NCBI GenBank assembly: GCA_905182995.1
Contig: CAJJDP010000124.1
Location: 89,072 to 153,071 of the forward strand
DNA length: 64,000 bases
Direction: 5' to 3'
Source: Paramecium octaurelia
Lineage: Eukaryota; Ciliophora; Oligohymenophorea; Peniculida; Parameciidae
Part shown: piece after piece, positions 12,646 to 25,547 of the stretch
Position numbering within the stretch: the first letter of the stretch is position 1
Layout of the letters: every line of letters begins with the position of its first letter
Made by a program: the position numbers and the translations under genes
The notes under the pieces: model-generated
The model's database searches: none
What the model saw: only the letters and a program-made list of their open reading frames with translations
Told to the model about the DNA's origin: nothing

Positions 12646-15600
12646 ATTAAATAACCAATTAGACCATAACTTCATTATAAGTATTATATTACTTAATTAT
12701 GATGGCAAATGAATTCTAAAATGTTACAATTTTATAAAATTATTGTCGCATCAAACTACTCTCAGATACTTTCATTTCTTAAGTTAAAGGTATATATTAT
12801 TTGTTTAATAATCTGTAATAGATAGAATAACCTCCTTTAAAATCAAAATCATATTAGAAATCTGCACTTGTAAAAAATTAGATTAAATTGCCATTTGATA
12901 ACTCAAATACTTCACATGATTATTACTACAAAACTTAAGATTATGGGCATCTCTTCCAAATCAATTAATTACCAATAAATAGAGCGGTTTAATCTTAAGA
13001 ATAAAATCTAAAATTATTATTGTCTTTTGATGCAGGGCCCACATCATTTTATTCTAGAATTATTTATGCTGATTCCAATAGATTTAATTCAGAATCCAAA
13101 ATTAACCTATGAATTCTTGTCGTTATGATTTAATCCCAAGTAACGGAACAGTAAGTTAGCGAATATTAATTATTTACCTATGCCTCTAAAATCACACAGT
13201 CTTTACTTAAAAACACATCTAAACTGACCTTACTAAGATCTATAACTTTATTTAAGATAACTTATTAATTTTAACTGATCCTTATTACTTCAATAAACTC
13301 TAATGCATAACTAATTCCAACATAATCTTATTCGATTTATTAGAAGTAGATGGATGATTAGAAAACGATTGATCTTTCAATTGTTACTTTCATAATCTAT
13401 ATTTCTTCAGAAATGATGTAAAAATTCCAGTAATAGATGCTGTTGCCTAATGGATGATATAAAGTGAAAAAGCAAATAGTTCCATCATTTAAACCTACAA
13501 GTTCATAAATATCACCCTCAATTTCTTAAATAATTTGAGGTTTATGATAGTCTGGCTTAAGAGGAGCACATACTCCTAAAGTGTCTTCATAATATCCATC
13601 CTTACATAAATAACAAATAGATGGAATGATACAAACCATGCAACTCTCCTAACAAATTGCTAAACAGACCCCATCTTTTAATTAATAGTTATCAGGACAT
13701 TAGGTACAAATATTTTCACTGCTACATTACATGCAATTATTGAAACAATAGTTTACTATTTTAGTTAAATATTCTCCTTAAGCACTCATTTTTTAAATAC
13801 GAATATTTGAAGGGTCAATTTTATTTATAATATTATAATCAACCCAGATCACAAAAAATGATTGATCTACAGATTCAATGATTTTCATAAAGTTAAAATT
13901 GTCCCAATTATCTTTGATTATATATTTATTCACAAATTGAACCTCCATATTTCCACTAAGATAATACTATTCTTAAGTTGCAGATACAATGTTTTTAACA
14001 ATTTCAATTAATATGGAAAGTCCTCCTTTATATTAATCAAGTTGAATAAACGAAATTTACCAGTAATTATTATCTTACTATTAGGGGAATTATTTGATCA
14101 ATTTTTGATATTCAAACAAAGGAAAAAAATTTTGATCATAAAATTGAGCATATGTAAATACATTAGAATTTTCATATGTAGAAAATACAATGACAAAATA
14201 TTATGAAATACTACTTAAGCAAAATTGATTGCTAAAGATTTAAGGTTATAATCCTTAAGAAATAATTAGTGATCCATCAAACGTAAAAACATTCACTTAT
14301 ATTCTAAAAATAACAGCAACATTCATATCAGTAGCTGATATCCAGAATAATTTATCTACATCAATCTCACCTAAAATTTCTTATGAATTTACTTGCTAAT
14401 TATCGGAATTATAGAACTTTACTTTTAATATATTTTGTTATGATTCACCACTTAATGTTATGTATCCAATTACATATCCTCCATTCTTTAATTTAATCAC
14501 TTTTGCTATGTAATCCAAACTATTAATACTAAACTTATTTAGTTTAATGACATCTATATCTATATCATCACCAATTCGTTATTAATTTTTAGTGAATCTG
14601 GCAATCTTAAGTAAAGCTCCTTCTTCTGGGTTACCATCAACATATAAAATAATGGCAGTATCATCATTTAATATTTAAATCTAAACAGAATGTTGGTTTC
14701 CTTGAGTAATTTAATTCACTTAAAAGTTATTTCCTATCTTTTCTCTCTAACTATCTAACACCTAACCTTAAACACCCCAATTAAATCCATTTTCATAATT
14801 ACCATTCCAGATTGCCATTACGGAACCATCACTAAATGCAGCTATAGAAGGCTTACTTTGAGTGAACTAGGTAAATTCATTAACAACCAATGACTTAGAT
14901 TAGAATTCGTCAACCACGCATTTTGATTCATAAGGATAACGATTTTCAGAACATTAAATACAGTAATTGCCCATAGAGATAAAACAACTGTAATCAACCT
15001 ATTATTCACAATACATCCCATTTTGCAATTTATTGTGCTAAAGTTAGTACCCTGCTAAACATTTTGTACATTCAGTACTGCTCGTGCATTAGGCACAATT
15101 GAGTGAACAGGTACTAATTATTACCTTATCTAAATCTCCAGTATCATTAAGTATTGATAATTATAATCCCCATTATGCTTCATTATTTTAATGATCCCAT
15201 GCAAATCCTATTTCCTAATTAGAGAAGGTAACTAACAATGGTCTACTTATTTTAGAATCAATTTAAATTGTTTCTGAAAATATTGTTTCTCCAACATTAT
15301 TCAAAATTTTATAAACCAGTTTCTAGTTTAATTTATCACAATATGAAATAACAACTTAATTTAAGAGTAGAGCAAATGAAAAATCTTAGAATCTACGTAC
15401 TTTTTATTAGTTATTATTAAAACAAAGTTGAATGTCTAAACAGATATTAAATATCCAATTTTCTTTTCCGCTTATTTTGTACATTATTGCAGTTAATTCA
15501 TTACTCCTATCAAGTTTTATTTAAGTGATATTTGGAACATCAGCTGTATAAGTAGATACTAAACCTCCATAGTCATTTAATACGATTATTTTTACATAAT

Positions 15601-17691
15601 ATTAGTTGACATTTATTAAATAGATCATATTCCCTAATACTTTAAATGCTTTAATGATATTTTTATTACAATCATCAATAGTAAAGATATCAGGATTATT
15701 AACATCTATTTTTTGAAAGAGATTGTTATTTAATGTATCATATGAAAACAATGATTATGATAGTCCAATTTAAGAGACAGTATCAAATACATAATTCTTT
15801 AGACAAGTAATCAAGATAAGATAGTTCATCTGCAAACTTTCAATTTTAATATCCTAAGTATCTAACTCACAACTCTGATCCAATTATGGTATCAATTTAT
15901 TTGTACTTTCATCTAATTTATAAACCTTACTAATTTTTGTATCTGAATAATAAACCATAGTCATGTAGATATTATCATTTACTACAGTTGCATCAAAAAG
16001 GCGAATATTTTCAACAGTAATTTCAATAAATTTTAATTCTTCTCCAGCTGAATTGAATTTTCTCATTCTCAACACATTCGAACAAATATATAGAATTGCA
16101 TAATCATTGTTAGAATATTTAATTAGATCTTTAATTGGTTATTAACTGCATTTATCTGCAATTTCAATACCTTTTCCATCTTTAATTGGGTCTTTCATTA
16201 TTTATTAAGGCTGATCTGGATCTGGCAGATCATTTTCTCTATCAAATATCATCTATACTAAATTATTGGTGCATATATCACCGTTACATTAATCCTTTTA
16301 CATTAATATTTTGAATCCATTTTAATATTAAATAATTTCCAAGAAGCTTTAAGGTAAAGAACAAATATATATCTAATCTCCTATTTCTCTGCCGGTATTA
16401 TATATAAATTAAGCTATCAAATTTTTTTGCTCATGAATTGGTTCTTAGTTTTCTTGTTAAATGAATGTGATGAATGAGTTGGTATACTTTAATACTTTAA
16501 CAATTGTTTATCTATTCTAGAATTATGACAAAATTTTTCCTCTATTTTATCTTTTGTTATTTTGTATTACAATCCATTTTGATCTCTCAAAAAAAAATAC
16601 CCGAAACTTTTGTAAATAGAAGGCCTAAATCTTTCTGTTTCTGTCAAAATAATTTAACTATTCTCTACTTTTGATAATCTTAAATCTAATTTAGTTTAAT
16701 AAAAAGTAATTTAGTCGTAAATGGAAAATTAACTGAATATTTATGTTTATACATAAAATGTAAGAATATATGCGAAACCATTAATTGGTTCTAATAAAAA
16801 GTTATCTTATTAAGTCTAAAATTCCGGAAATTATTAAAAATCTAAATAATCTGAACAAATTAGATTTGAACTTAAATCATACCTTTGTACTTATACTTCA
16901 TTTTCAAAATAGTATATAAATATGACATTTTCATCTTCATAAAATGTGAGCATCTATCTATAGAATTCTTATCTTTAGTAATTAATAGAAAAACTGTTGA
17001 CTATTTCTTCTCCAAGCATCACCTTCAAATTTAAATAATAACTGAAATAAGAAAAAAAGACTTAGTAAATCTCATTTACAGTTTTTAGTTAAATTATAGT
17101 TTCACCCCTTTCATATTCAATTATTACTTAAGTTTAATAAATAGGAAGTAAAGCGCATTTTCCTTCTTCAACTAAATAGTAACCTTTTTAGCATTAATCA
17201 CAATAATATGGAAAATTACATATAGCACAACCTAATTCACAAATAGGGTAGCATCGTTTTTCATTGTAGGAATAATGATTAAAGCATTAATTGCATTGAG
17301 TTTAATCTAACATTATTAACAATTTAATTGACAAACAATCTATTCTTTTACAATTATCTATTAGTCATAAGATAAAAGCTAGAAATAAAGGTTGTGATGT
17401 TTATCTAAATCAAAAACTCTATTCTCCTTTATCCATAAAATGAAGTATTACTAATTCCAAGATGGAATGATCTTAAAGTATCTATTCTTCAATATTCTCA
17501 TTGATTACAGAGATGCATCTATATAAAATGTATTAAATAAAGAATATTATTAATCCTTTATTATGTAAACCTCCTAAATTTCCTGCTGATTCTCTCTAAA
17601 ATTTATCCAAAAGAGTAATCCTTTATCATATTCATTCATCTAAATATTTTGTTCTTAATTATCAACTTATTTAATAGTTAAAGGATCTCCT
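12646..17691 (-). pseudogene. Inverted interior of copy A, 3' portion
   Basis: Read on the minus strand, this is the homologue of B from about 51978 to 57224. It includes the block matching B 53785-53976 (here 15884-16075) and Cys-rich clusters near 17160-17340 and 15000-15120, with others beyond. The reading frame looks largely open with TAA/TAG as Gln, but similarity to B is visibly lower than in the flanking plus-strand parts. Its low-coordinate edge (12646) corresponds to B 57224, and the plus-strand continuation at 21124 matches B just after that point, so the segment was flipped in place. Its high-coordinate edge is the LINE target-site duplication. Confidence 0.8.
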
Positions 17692-17704
17692 AATTATTCG
17701 AATT
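17692..17704. repeat. Target-site duplication, LINE 3' side
   Basis: AATTATTCGAATT, present identically at 19670-19682 on the other side of the LINE. Joined across the element, the minus-strand gene reads FDKQFEQLGDPLT, which aligns with FDKDFIEFGDPLT in copy B. This confirms that the element inserted into coding sequence. Confidence 0.9.
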
Positions 17705-19669
17705 ATTATTATTATTATTATTATTCTATTTAACATAAAAATAACTCAATCATTCAGTTAAAAGCTTTGCAATTATTTTTTCCAATCTATTACATTAGTT
17801 TTTTGGTTATTGTATTTACTAATTATTATTGAAGATGCCTCTTAGATTTATTAAAAACTCTGAAATATGGAAATTGGAATGGAAATTTATTATATGGCGG
17901 TATGAAAGATTACATTAGTGGGTCCTACAGATTTTAGGGTACAGGTAGAACAGCTAATTAAAATTATTGGGGAGAAATTTGTATATTGAATTTTAATTCA
18001 TTTCTTCTATCTCGTTAAAGTAATTATTGATAAAAGTAGTTTAACCAAAGTTTCCGTTGTTCATCCTACTGATAACCTTATTTGTATGCTTTGCTATAAG
18101 AAGTTCTAGAGGGGGTAATATCAAATCTAAAAATTCGTTAGGTAAGCATTTAGGAAATCCACAAACCTTTTTAAAGCTAGATTTATATAATTTTTATAAG
18201 CGTTGAAATATGTTTTTGTATTTCTAGGTTGGGATTGAAGGACAAATATAGAGTATGTGTGGAAGGAGAAAAGTTTAGAATAATTAATATTTCTGCTTCC
18301 AATTAAGTTTTTAAGAAACCCATAGCAACTTTCCACTTAAAAATTTTAGAGTTTATTCTACTTTATCAAGCTATAGACTTATTTTTCCATTGTTCAATAT
18401 ATTTATTCCGAGGTATTTATAAGATTTCACAATAGGAAATCCTTATATATTGTTATATTAACAGCGCTTATGATTTTGGATGAAAAAGATTCCACATTTT
18501 TTCTAGTTTAATCTAAGTTCATATTCTTCAGAAATTAAAACCAACTTTTATAAAAAGGATTGGATATTTCTATGAGCAATAATAATTACAATGTCGTCCG
18601 CAAATTCATAGGAAGTATAATTAAAATTACAGTTTTGTTTTAATGAAGCTAAAAAATCTTCAAGATATATATTAAAAAGTGCGGGAGACAGTGGAGATCC
18701 TTGAGGAACACCGTTTTAGAAGTAAAATGTGGTATTCATTTATGGGCAAATATAATGGAGATTTGTATAGAGGTGATTAAGGAATTTTATTTCGATGCCA
18801 TCCAAAATTGATTTAGCAGATAAAATATTAAATAGTCTTTATCTATTTATGCTATTGAAGGCATTGCTAAAATCAATAAAGATGCAATCCATTTTATCCT
18901 ATTTCTTGTAACCAGTTAAAGTATTTAAGAGTCTGATGATATTTATTTGAGTAGATGAACCAGGAATGAATCCTGCTTGACCTTTAGATAAGCGAGTGGA
19001 CAAATATTGTTATAGTCTTGGCAGAAATCTTAATTCAAGCAGCTTAAATAGGGGACTTAGAATTGTAATAGGTCGAAACTAAGTTTTAGTAGGGATATCG
19101 GGGAAAACCTTGTTTAAGGGTACTAGTCTTGCTCTACAGCATGCGTAGTTGGTTTCAATTGTAGATTATTTCCATATATCACAAAAAATATGGACATTTT
19201 TACAATTCCTAATAAAATTGTCAGATACGCCATCAAAGCTAATTGCTTTATTTCGTGACATCCTTCTTTGTAGCTCGGTTATATCAAGCGTATTTAAGGG
19301 GGGTAAAGAAGGAAGTTTTAAAGGGCGAAATTTTTGACCATTTGATATGATACTAAGTTAGGTAAGACAATTTCTAATAGCAATATCTCCAAATTGTNTG
19401 TGAGTTTTTAATTCTGTTTTTGAGAAAGGTCATTATTGATTTACTCAATTTAAACGTTGAATTTCTATTCTAGCGCAGATAATTATGGTAATAGTTAATT
19501 CATACTATTGTTTAAAAAATTCAACATGGCAAAAACCCAGTGTGTTAAGTTTACTAGGATATTTTGTAAGGCTGGATCTTAAAAACTTTTTGCTTATTAA
19601 TGGATCTCGATCAGTGCACTAAGTGCTTATGAGGGGGAGAATTATTCCATACCACAAAATTTTTTTAAA
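17705..19669 (-). mobile_element. LINE (non-LTR retrotransposon), 5'-truncated, in copy A
   Basis: The element encodes a reverse transcriptase on the minus strand. It is bounded by a 13-bp target-site duplication (17692-17704 and 19670-19682). Its 3' end has a short trailer (17710-17753) ending in an (AAT)n tail, as expected for target-primed reverse transcription. At about 1.96 kb it is much shorter than a full LINE. No endonuclease domain is visible, so it appears 5'-truncated. A contig join (N at 19398) lies inside it. It sits inside a protein-coding segment of the inverted part of copy A. Paramecium normally removes transposons from the macronucleus, so its presence here is notable. Confidence 0.9.
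17754..19397 (-). CDS. LINE reverse transcriptase ORF (partial)
   Basis: One frame is open from the contig edge at 19397 to a TGA at 17754-17756, about 547 codons with TAA/TAG as Gln. It carries the ordered RT motifs of non-LTR elements: an upstream block with FRPITILSPLFKLLE, box A FIDFSNAFNSI, box B GVPQGSPLSPALFNIYL, and the catalytic box C as FADD (the usual YADD with Phe). A further block, KSYKYLGINI, lies beyond. The catalytic Asp pair and the box A Asp are present, so the RT core itself looks undamaged here. Upstream, in 19399-19660, more element-coding sequence is visible but the frame is interrupted near 19440, and the start codon is not identifiable. It would copy its own RNA by target-primed reverse transcription. 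Confidence 0.9.
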
Positions 19670-19682
19670 AATTATTCGAATT
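19670..19682. repeat. Target-site duplication, LINE 5' side
   Basis: AATTATTCGAATT, identical to 17692-17704. It marks the 5' boundary of the LINE on its minus-strand orientation. Confidence 0.9.
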
Positions 19683-21123
19683 GTTTATCAAAAAAATAGA
19701 CTTAAGCAGTACACTTCAATTAAAATGATAGATATCCTAATGCATATAACCCATTTGAAGACTCTAACACCATCTATTCATGTGGATGCTACATAAATTA
19801 AAGCATTTATTTTTGTTTTAATAAATTTCCATCTAATGAATATAAATTAACTGAAAATCCAAATTATTAATCTTGATACAATAAAGCAATGTTGATATCA
19901 TTAGCAGCTAAACGAAGTGTGAAATAAAATAAGTCTTAATATCCTTCTATTGATTATTAAACTACCAAGTTGCCTAATGAATCATAGAATTTTAGATAGA
20001 TATAATGTCTAAATTAATTTTTCTGTGTTAAATATCCAATAACAAATCCTCCATTTTTTAAGCTTAACAATTTCCATTATGTTAAATAATTAAAATTATC
20101 CTATTAATACTGAATTGTACCAACATTAAATTCAACTCCAATTATTTGCATTTACTTATTAAATTTTTTAGCTTTTATAATTGCTTCATTCATTTAAGGA
20201 TCTCCGTCAACATAAATTATTACAACTGTATCATCCTCTAATACTGCTACTTTTGGAGAATGCTCAATGCCTTGAGATTTAGTGTTAATTTATATATTAT
20301 CTCCAATTTTAACACCAGTATTAGCTATTAGTTGCCCAAATACTCCCCAATTATTACCATCTTAAAAATAACTTGCCCAAACTACAATGATTGATCCATC
20401 ACTAAACTTTGCTCCCTCTTATTTTATCAAACCTTTTGATGATTGCTAATTAATTCGAATTGCTCTAGCTTGTATTTCATTTAAAATGCATGTATCTTTT
20501 TCTAAATAATATGAATCATTGCAAACTTGACATATTCCCATTTAATCATAATAAAAGCAATTAGTCTTCATACAATAATTTTCATTATCATTGTCTTTTA
20601 GAATATATCCAGAATAGCATTTTGTACAGTATTTCTCAGTTAGGCATGTTTAACAATTTTCAGAACAATGGATCTCAAATTTATCAACAAATTATCCACT
20701 TTAATTCATGACAGCGTAAGAGATTTCCCATTCACCATTTTCGTTTTGAACAGTCCAAGTAAATCCAACATAACCTTTCATCAAAACAGTTATTTATGTA
20801 CTACTAATCTAAGCATCACTAGATATAACTCCTGTTGAAAGTTCATTTCCTTACAAATCTAAGAACTAAAATGAGGAATTTTTCAGGTTATCATTTTAAG
20901 TCCATTATATGAATAGGTTGTTAGCCACAATGGCCAATTAAATATCTGAATTTCCAGGAATAAAGTCTAATTTAACAAAAATGATTATTAATATCTTATT
21001 GCAAATTCTTAAACTCCAATCTTATGCTTAAAATGTCTTGTAAATAAAGATAATAGTTTCTTAATTAATCTCAAATTTAATTTTTTCAATATTAGGAATA
21101 TCTAATGTAAATGACTATAGAAC
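19683..21123 (-). pseudogene. Inverted interior of copy A, 5' portion
   Basis: The minus-strand homologue of B from about 50506 to 51977. It contains a Cys-rich cluster (around 20480-20690 read in reverse) and the SDG...VVW-type beta domain. It begins at 21123, where the reverse complement of B's GTTCTATAGTCATTTAC block abuts plus-strand sequence matching B 57229 onward. Together with 12646-17691 it is one segment, split only by the LINE. Similarity to B is moderate, in contrast with the nearly identical flanks. Confidence 0.8.
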
Positions 21124-22207
21124 TATTTTGAAAATTCTGGTACTAAACTGAATTCACAAATTTATATTGACTTATTTAATGCACAAATGTTTAATAAGAT
21201 TATTTCATTTGAGAATAGTATGAAGGTATATTGGTAGAAATGGATATGTTTAGAAATACAATGCTCCAATTTATTATTATATAAGGAGTATGATGAATTA
21301 GGAAATGAAATTACTAATAGTTAAAATATCAAATGCATGTAATAATGTGATGAATGTATAAATGAAAGTTTTTGTACTAAATGTAGTACAAATTACAATT
21401 TAGATGCTAATTCATAATGTGTATTATAATGCCCAACAAACTGCAACAAATGTTCAGTTGTTTCTTAATGCGAGATTTGCTAAACTGGTTATGAATTAAT
21501 TAATTATCAGTGCATCAAATTAAATTGCCCAAATAATTGTGATAAATGTTATAAGGAATAAAATAACATTGTATGCTATTAATGCCAAGATAATTATTAT
21601 TTGAATCAATTAGACTGTTTACCTTAATGTCCATCCACTTGCAGAACTTGTGACTTACCATTGATTTGTACAAGTTGTCCTGAAGGTTTTGTATTGACAT
21701 CAGATGCTAAATGTAAATTTGAAGACTAAACTGTTGTTGATTAAGTCAAAAATACAAGTGTGAGCACACCAATAAGATATACATTCCCAGATGGATCCTA
21801 TGTATTAGTGTGGTACTAAAATGGTGAAAAAGCAGGAGTATATTTCTAATTATACTCTGTCGATAATTCTAAGGTAGGAAGTGAAATCATAGTATCAGAT
21901 TAGACAAGAAGATTGTTAGTGGATTCTTCAATAACGAAATAATATTATGCTCATTTAGCAGCTCTTGATTACAACTTTTATATTCTTTGGGCTGATTCTA
22001 CCTCAGATTAGACTAATTTCCTTTTACAAGAATTCGATTCTACTGGTACTAAATTAACATCTGCTTAGTCAATTGGAGTATCTAATAACAATGTTGTGTC
22101 ATCACTGACTCAACCTTGTTAATTATTACCACTATCCAATAAGAATATGCTTGTATCATTCATGACTCAAAGCCCTGAAGATTAATCAAATTACAACTTT
22201 AAATACT
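21124..22207 (+). pseudogene. Copy A, plus-strand continuation after inversion (contig 4)
   Basis: Matches B from 57229. The first 160 bp are diverged, and from about 21285 it is almost identical to B up to the contig end (N at 22208). It encodes two adjacent Cys-rich clusters (21335-21715, repeated CxxC) followed by the FPDGSYVLVW beta domain. Contig 5 then jumps back to the equivalent of B 56395, so about 1 kb of 21124-22207 is represented again at 23040-24126. Confidence 0.75.
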
Positions 22208-22208
22208 N

Positions 22209-25200
22209 TTCTTCACTTTATATCGTTCACAAGATAGCGAAAATTATTAATGGAATGCTTATTTCATTTTTGAGTCATAATTAACTAAGAAATTAACAAT
22301 ATAGAAATAAATCAATTATTTCACTAATTTAGAAGTTTAAAAAATTGAGTAAGATTATGTAGGAGTTAGTTATTTTTATGACTAAATAGAGGTTTTCAGA
22401 ATTGGTTAAAATTAATAAGTGATCATACATAAAGTTATATATCTCCAATTGATCGATTCAGATTCATCTACATATAAAGATTGGGCCGTTTTAGTGGCAT
22501 TGATAAATAATTAATATTCTCTAACTTACATTTAAAATGCATATGATAAAGGTTCATAAGGAAAGATTTACAAGATAACTTTGGATTCTGAATTAGTTCC
22601 TATTGGATAGCCCTAAGTTATTTTCCAATAAGAGAATTTAAGCTCAAAAGAAAGAATTGATTCTACTACTTATAGCTTTTATTCCATAAATGGAATAATT
22701 CTATGGACAGGAGAGTAATTGATATAGAGGAATTGCCCATATTCTTAAATTTTGAATAGCTATTCCTGTAATATATTTGACTTGTAAAATGGTAATCTAA
22801 TCTAAATATTTACACAATTTTTTTTCGAACCGAATGCTTTTGTGAAAGGAGGATAATTGAGTTATTACAGACTACTAAATAAGGAATACACACCTATAAC
22901 TTTAGAAATGAAAATAAATGAAAATAAATTGCAATAGCAAGAATTTATAAAATTTTTATCCTTTTCAAATACATTTGCCATAGTATTAAAGGAATATCCT
23001 AGTTATAATTCGTTTAAGTTCTAATTGGTAATTTAATACTTTGAAAATTCTGGTACAAAACTAGGTTCACAAATATATATTGGCTTATTTTAATCTGATA
23101 CATTTATAAAGTTTATTTAATTAGAGAAAAGTTGTTAGATATTTTGGTAAGAAAGAAAGTGCTTGGATGAAATATGCTTAACATAATAAAATATGATATT
23201 ATTTAAGGAGTATGATGAATAAGGAAATGAAATTACTAATAGTTAAAATATCAAATGCATGTAATAATGTGATGAATGTATAAATGAAAGTTTTTGTACT
23301 AAATGTAGTACAAATTACAATTTAGATGCTAATTCATAATGTGTATTATAATGCCCAACAAACTGCAACAAATGTTCAGTTGTTTCTTAATGCGAGATTT
23401 GCTAAACTGGTTATGAATTAATTAATTATCAGTGCATCAAATTAAATTGCCCAAATAATTGTGATAAATGTTATAAGGAATAAAATAACATTGTATGTTA
23501 TTAATGCCAAGATAATTATTATTTGAATCAATTAGACTGTTTACCTTAATGTCCATCCACTTGCAGAACTTGTGACTTACCATTGATTTGTACAAGTTGT
23601 CCTGAAGGTTTTGTATTGACATCAGATGCTAAATGTAAATTTGAAGACTAAACTGTTATTGATTAAGTCAAAAATACAAGTGTGAGCACACCAATAAGAT
23701 ATACATTCCCAGATGGATCCTATGTATTAGTGTGGTACTAAAATGGTGAAAAAGCAGGAGTATATTTCTAATTATACTCTGTCGATAATTCTAAGGTAGG
23801 AAGTGAAATCATAGTATCAGATTAGACAAGAAGATTGTTAGTGGATTCTTCAATAACGAAATAATATTATGCTCATTTAGCAGCTCTTGATTACAACTTT
23901 TATATTCTTTGGGCTGATTCTACCTCAGATTAGACTAATTTCCTTTTACAAGAATTCGATTCTACTGGTACTAAATTAACATCTGCTTAGTCAATTGGAG
24001 TATCTAATAACAATGTTGTGTCATCACTGACTCAACCTTGTTAATTATTACCACTATCCAATAAGAATATGCTTGTATCATTCATGACTCAAAGCCCTGA
24101 AGATTAATCAAATTACAACTTTAAATACCAAATAATTGATCCTAATCTTTAGAGTATCAATTCAATTTAAGAGATTCCTAATGTAAGTTATTTAATAGCT
24201 CCATCAATTACAGAGGATGACTAAGGAATGATATATATTAGCTACACAAGTAATGGATATATGTTTGTCTAATAAATTACCTAATTAGGAAATCCAGTTA
24301 ATTAACCTTAAGCCATTAGTGATGATGGAACATTTGCACTTAAAACAGCTTATTTAAAAAGTGGAATGTTTGTATTCTTATGGGAAAACAAGAATATATA
24401 AACATATAAAGCCTTATTCAGTCTAAACTATTAATTAATTTCTAAGGATTTATCTTAAAAAAGTGAAGTTAAGGGAATAGGAAGTTCTTAAGTTAAAGAA
24501 TAAACACCAGAATTAAAATAATTCAATAATGGATTCATAGTAGCCTGGTAAACTACAGATTCACAATACTAAGCAGATGGAATAAAATTCTAAATATTTG
24601 ATTCTTTGGGTGTCTAATTGACTGAGATTATAAATGTAGCCATTTCAGGAAAATATCCTTAAAATCCTAACATTCAAATAATAAATGATGATTAGTTTGC
24701 CATTACATACATATCCAAAGGTTTAGATGTTGATGGATCTATTTTGGGAGGTAGTATTCAAATCAAGTACTATAATAAATAAGGACAAGAGTACTTTGTC
24801 ACAACTTCTCAATTATGTGGAAAAGAATGTAACATTTGCTAATCTCCATTAAATTGCTATAGATGCTCATATGGTTATTATCTATCTTAGGATAATTAAT
24901 GCATGATGGATTGTGGTCTATATTGTAATTAATGTGAAGTTCCTTTGGTCTGTAAATCTTGTGTAAGTGGTTACGAATTAAATTCAAGTAATTCCTGTAC
25001 TGAAGTTTCATGTCCTGCAGGATATTAAAGAAACCAAAAGACTAAATTATGTGATCCTGAATGTCCAAATGAATGTGTTTGCTCTCTTCCAAATATCTGT
25101 AGTTCTTGCATAGCTGGCTATTATTTAAAGGATAGTTAATGTCATTTGTCATCTAATCCTCTCTCCGAGAGTCCCATTTCTAACCCTTATATCTTCTATG

Positions 25201-25547
25201 CATTAATAGTTGTTTGTCTAATATTACTTATAAATTGGATTTGCTGTTATAAATGCTATATTCACCATAGATAAAAGTAGAAAGTACATTTATCAGATGA
25301 AAATATGGGACAATTATCTTCTGCTGGAGAACGCTAATAAACAGATAACAGGATATAATAAGAAACTGTATCAGCAGATCCTATGATAAAAAAAGAGAAA
25401 ACTAATGAGAATATTTCCTAGCTACAAGTTAAGAGCGACAAAGATAATGATAATCAATAACCTTTTGATTATGGTTAACAGCATAATAAGATAATTACCA
25501 AATAAAACAATAAATATTTATCAATCATTAGCTTAGATGAAAAATGA
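22209..25547 (+). pseudogene. Copy A, 3' end with transmembrane segment and tail (contig 5)
   Basis: 22209-24126 is indistinguishable from B 56395 onward, including a part (22209-23040) that is inverted in contig 3. After 24127 it diverges from B at many positions but stays open to the TGA at 25545-25547. It encodes the last Cys-rich clusters (24815-25140), a transmembrane helix (around FYALIVVCLILLINWICCY, 25195-25260) and a cytoplasmic tail that is Gln/Lys-rich and ends SLDEK like B. It lacks the seven-residue tandem repeats of the B tail. The left part of this contig does not agree with the inversion seen in contigs 3 and 4, so it comes from B, from a third copy, or from a chimeric assembly. 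This 3' region on its own is undamaged. Confidence 0.7.

Noticed and set aside
21515-21700. Recurrent 61-residue minus-strand ORF (also at 23437, 57623, 58974)
   Set aside because: It is antisense to a conserved Cys-rich cluster of the giant gene and recurs only because that sequence recurs.
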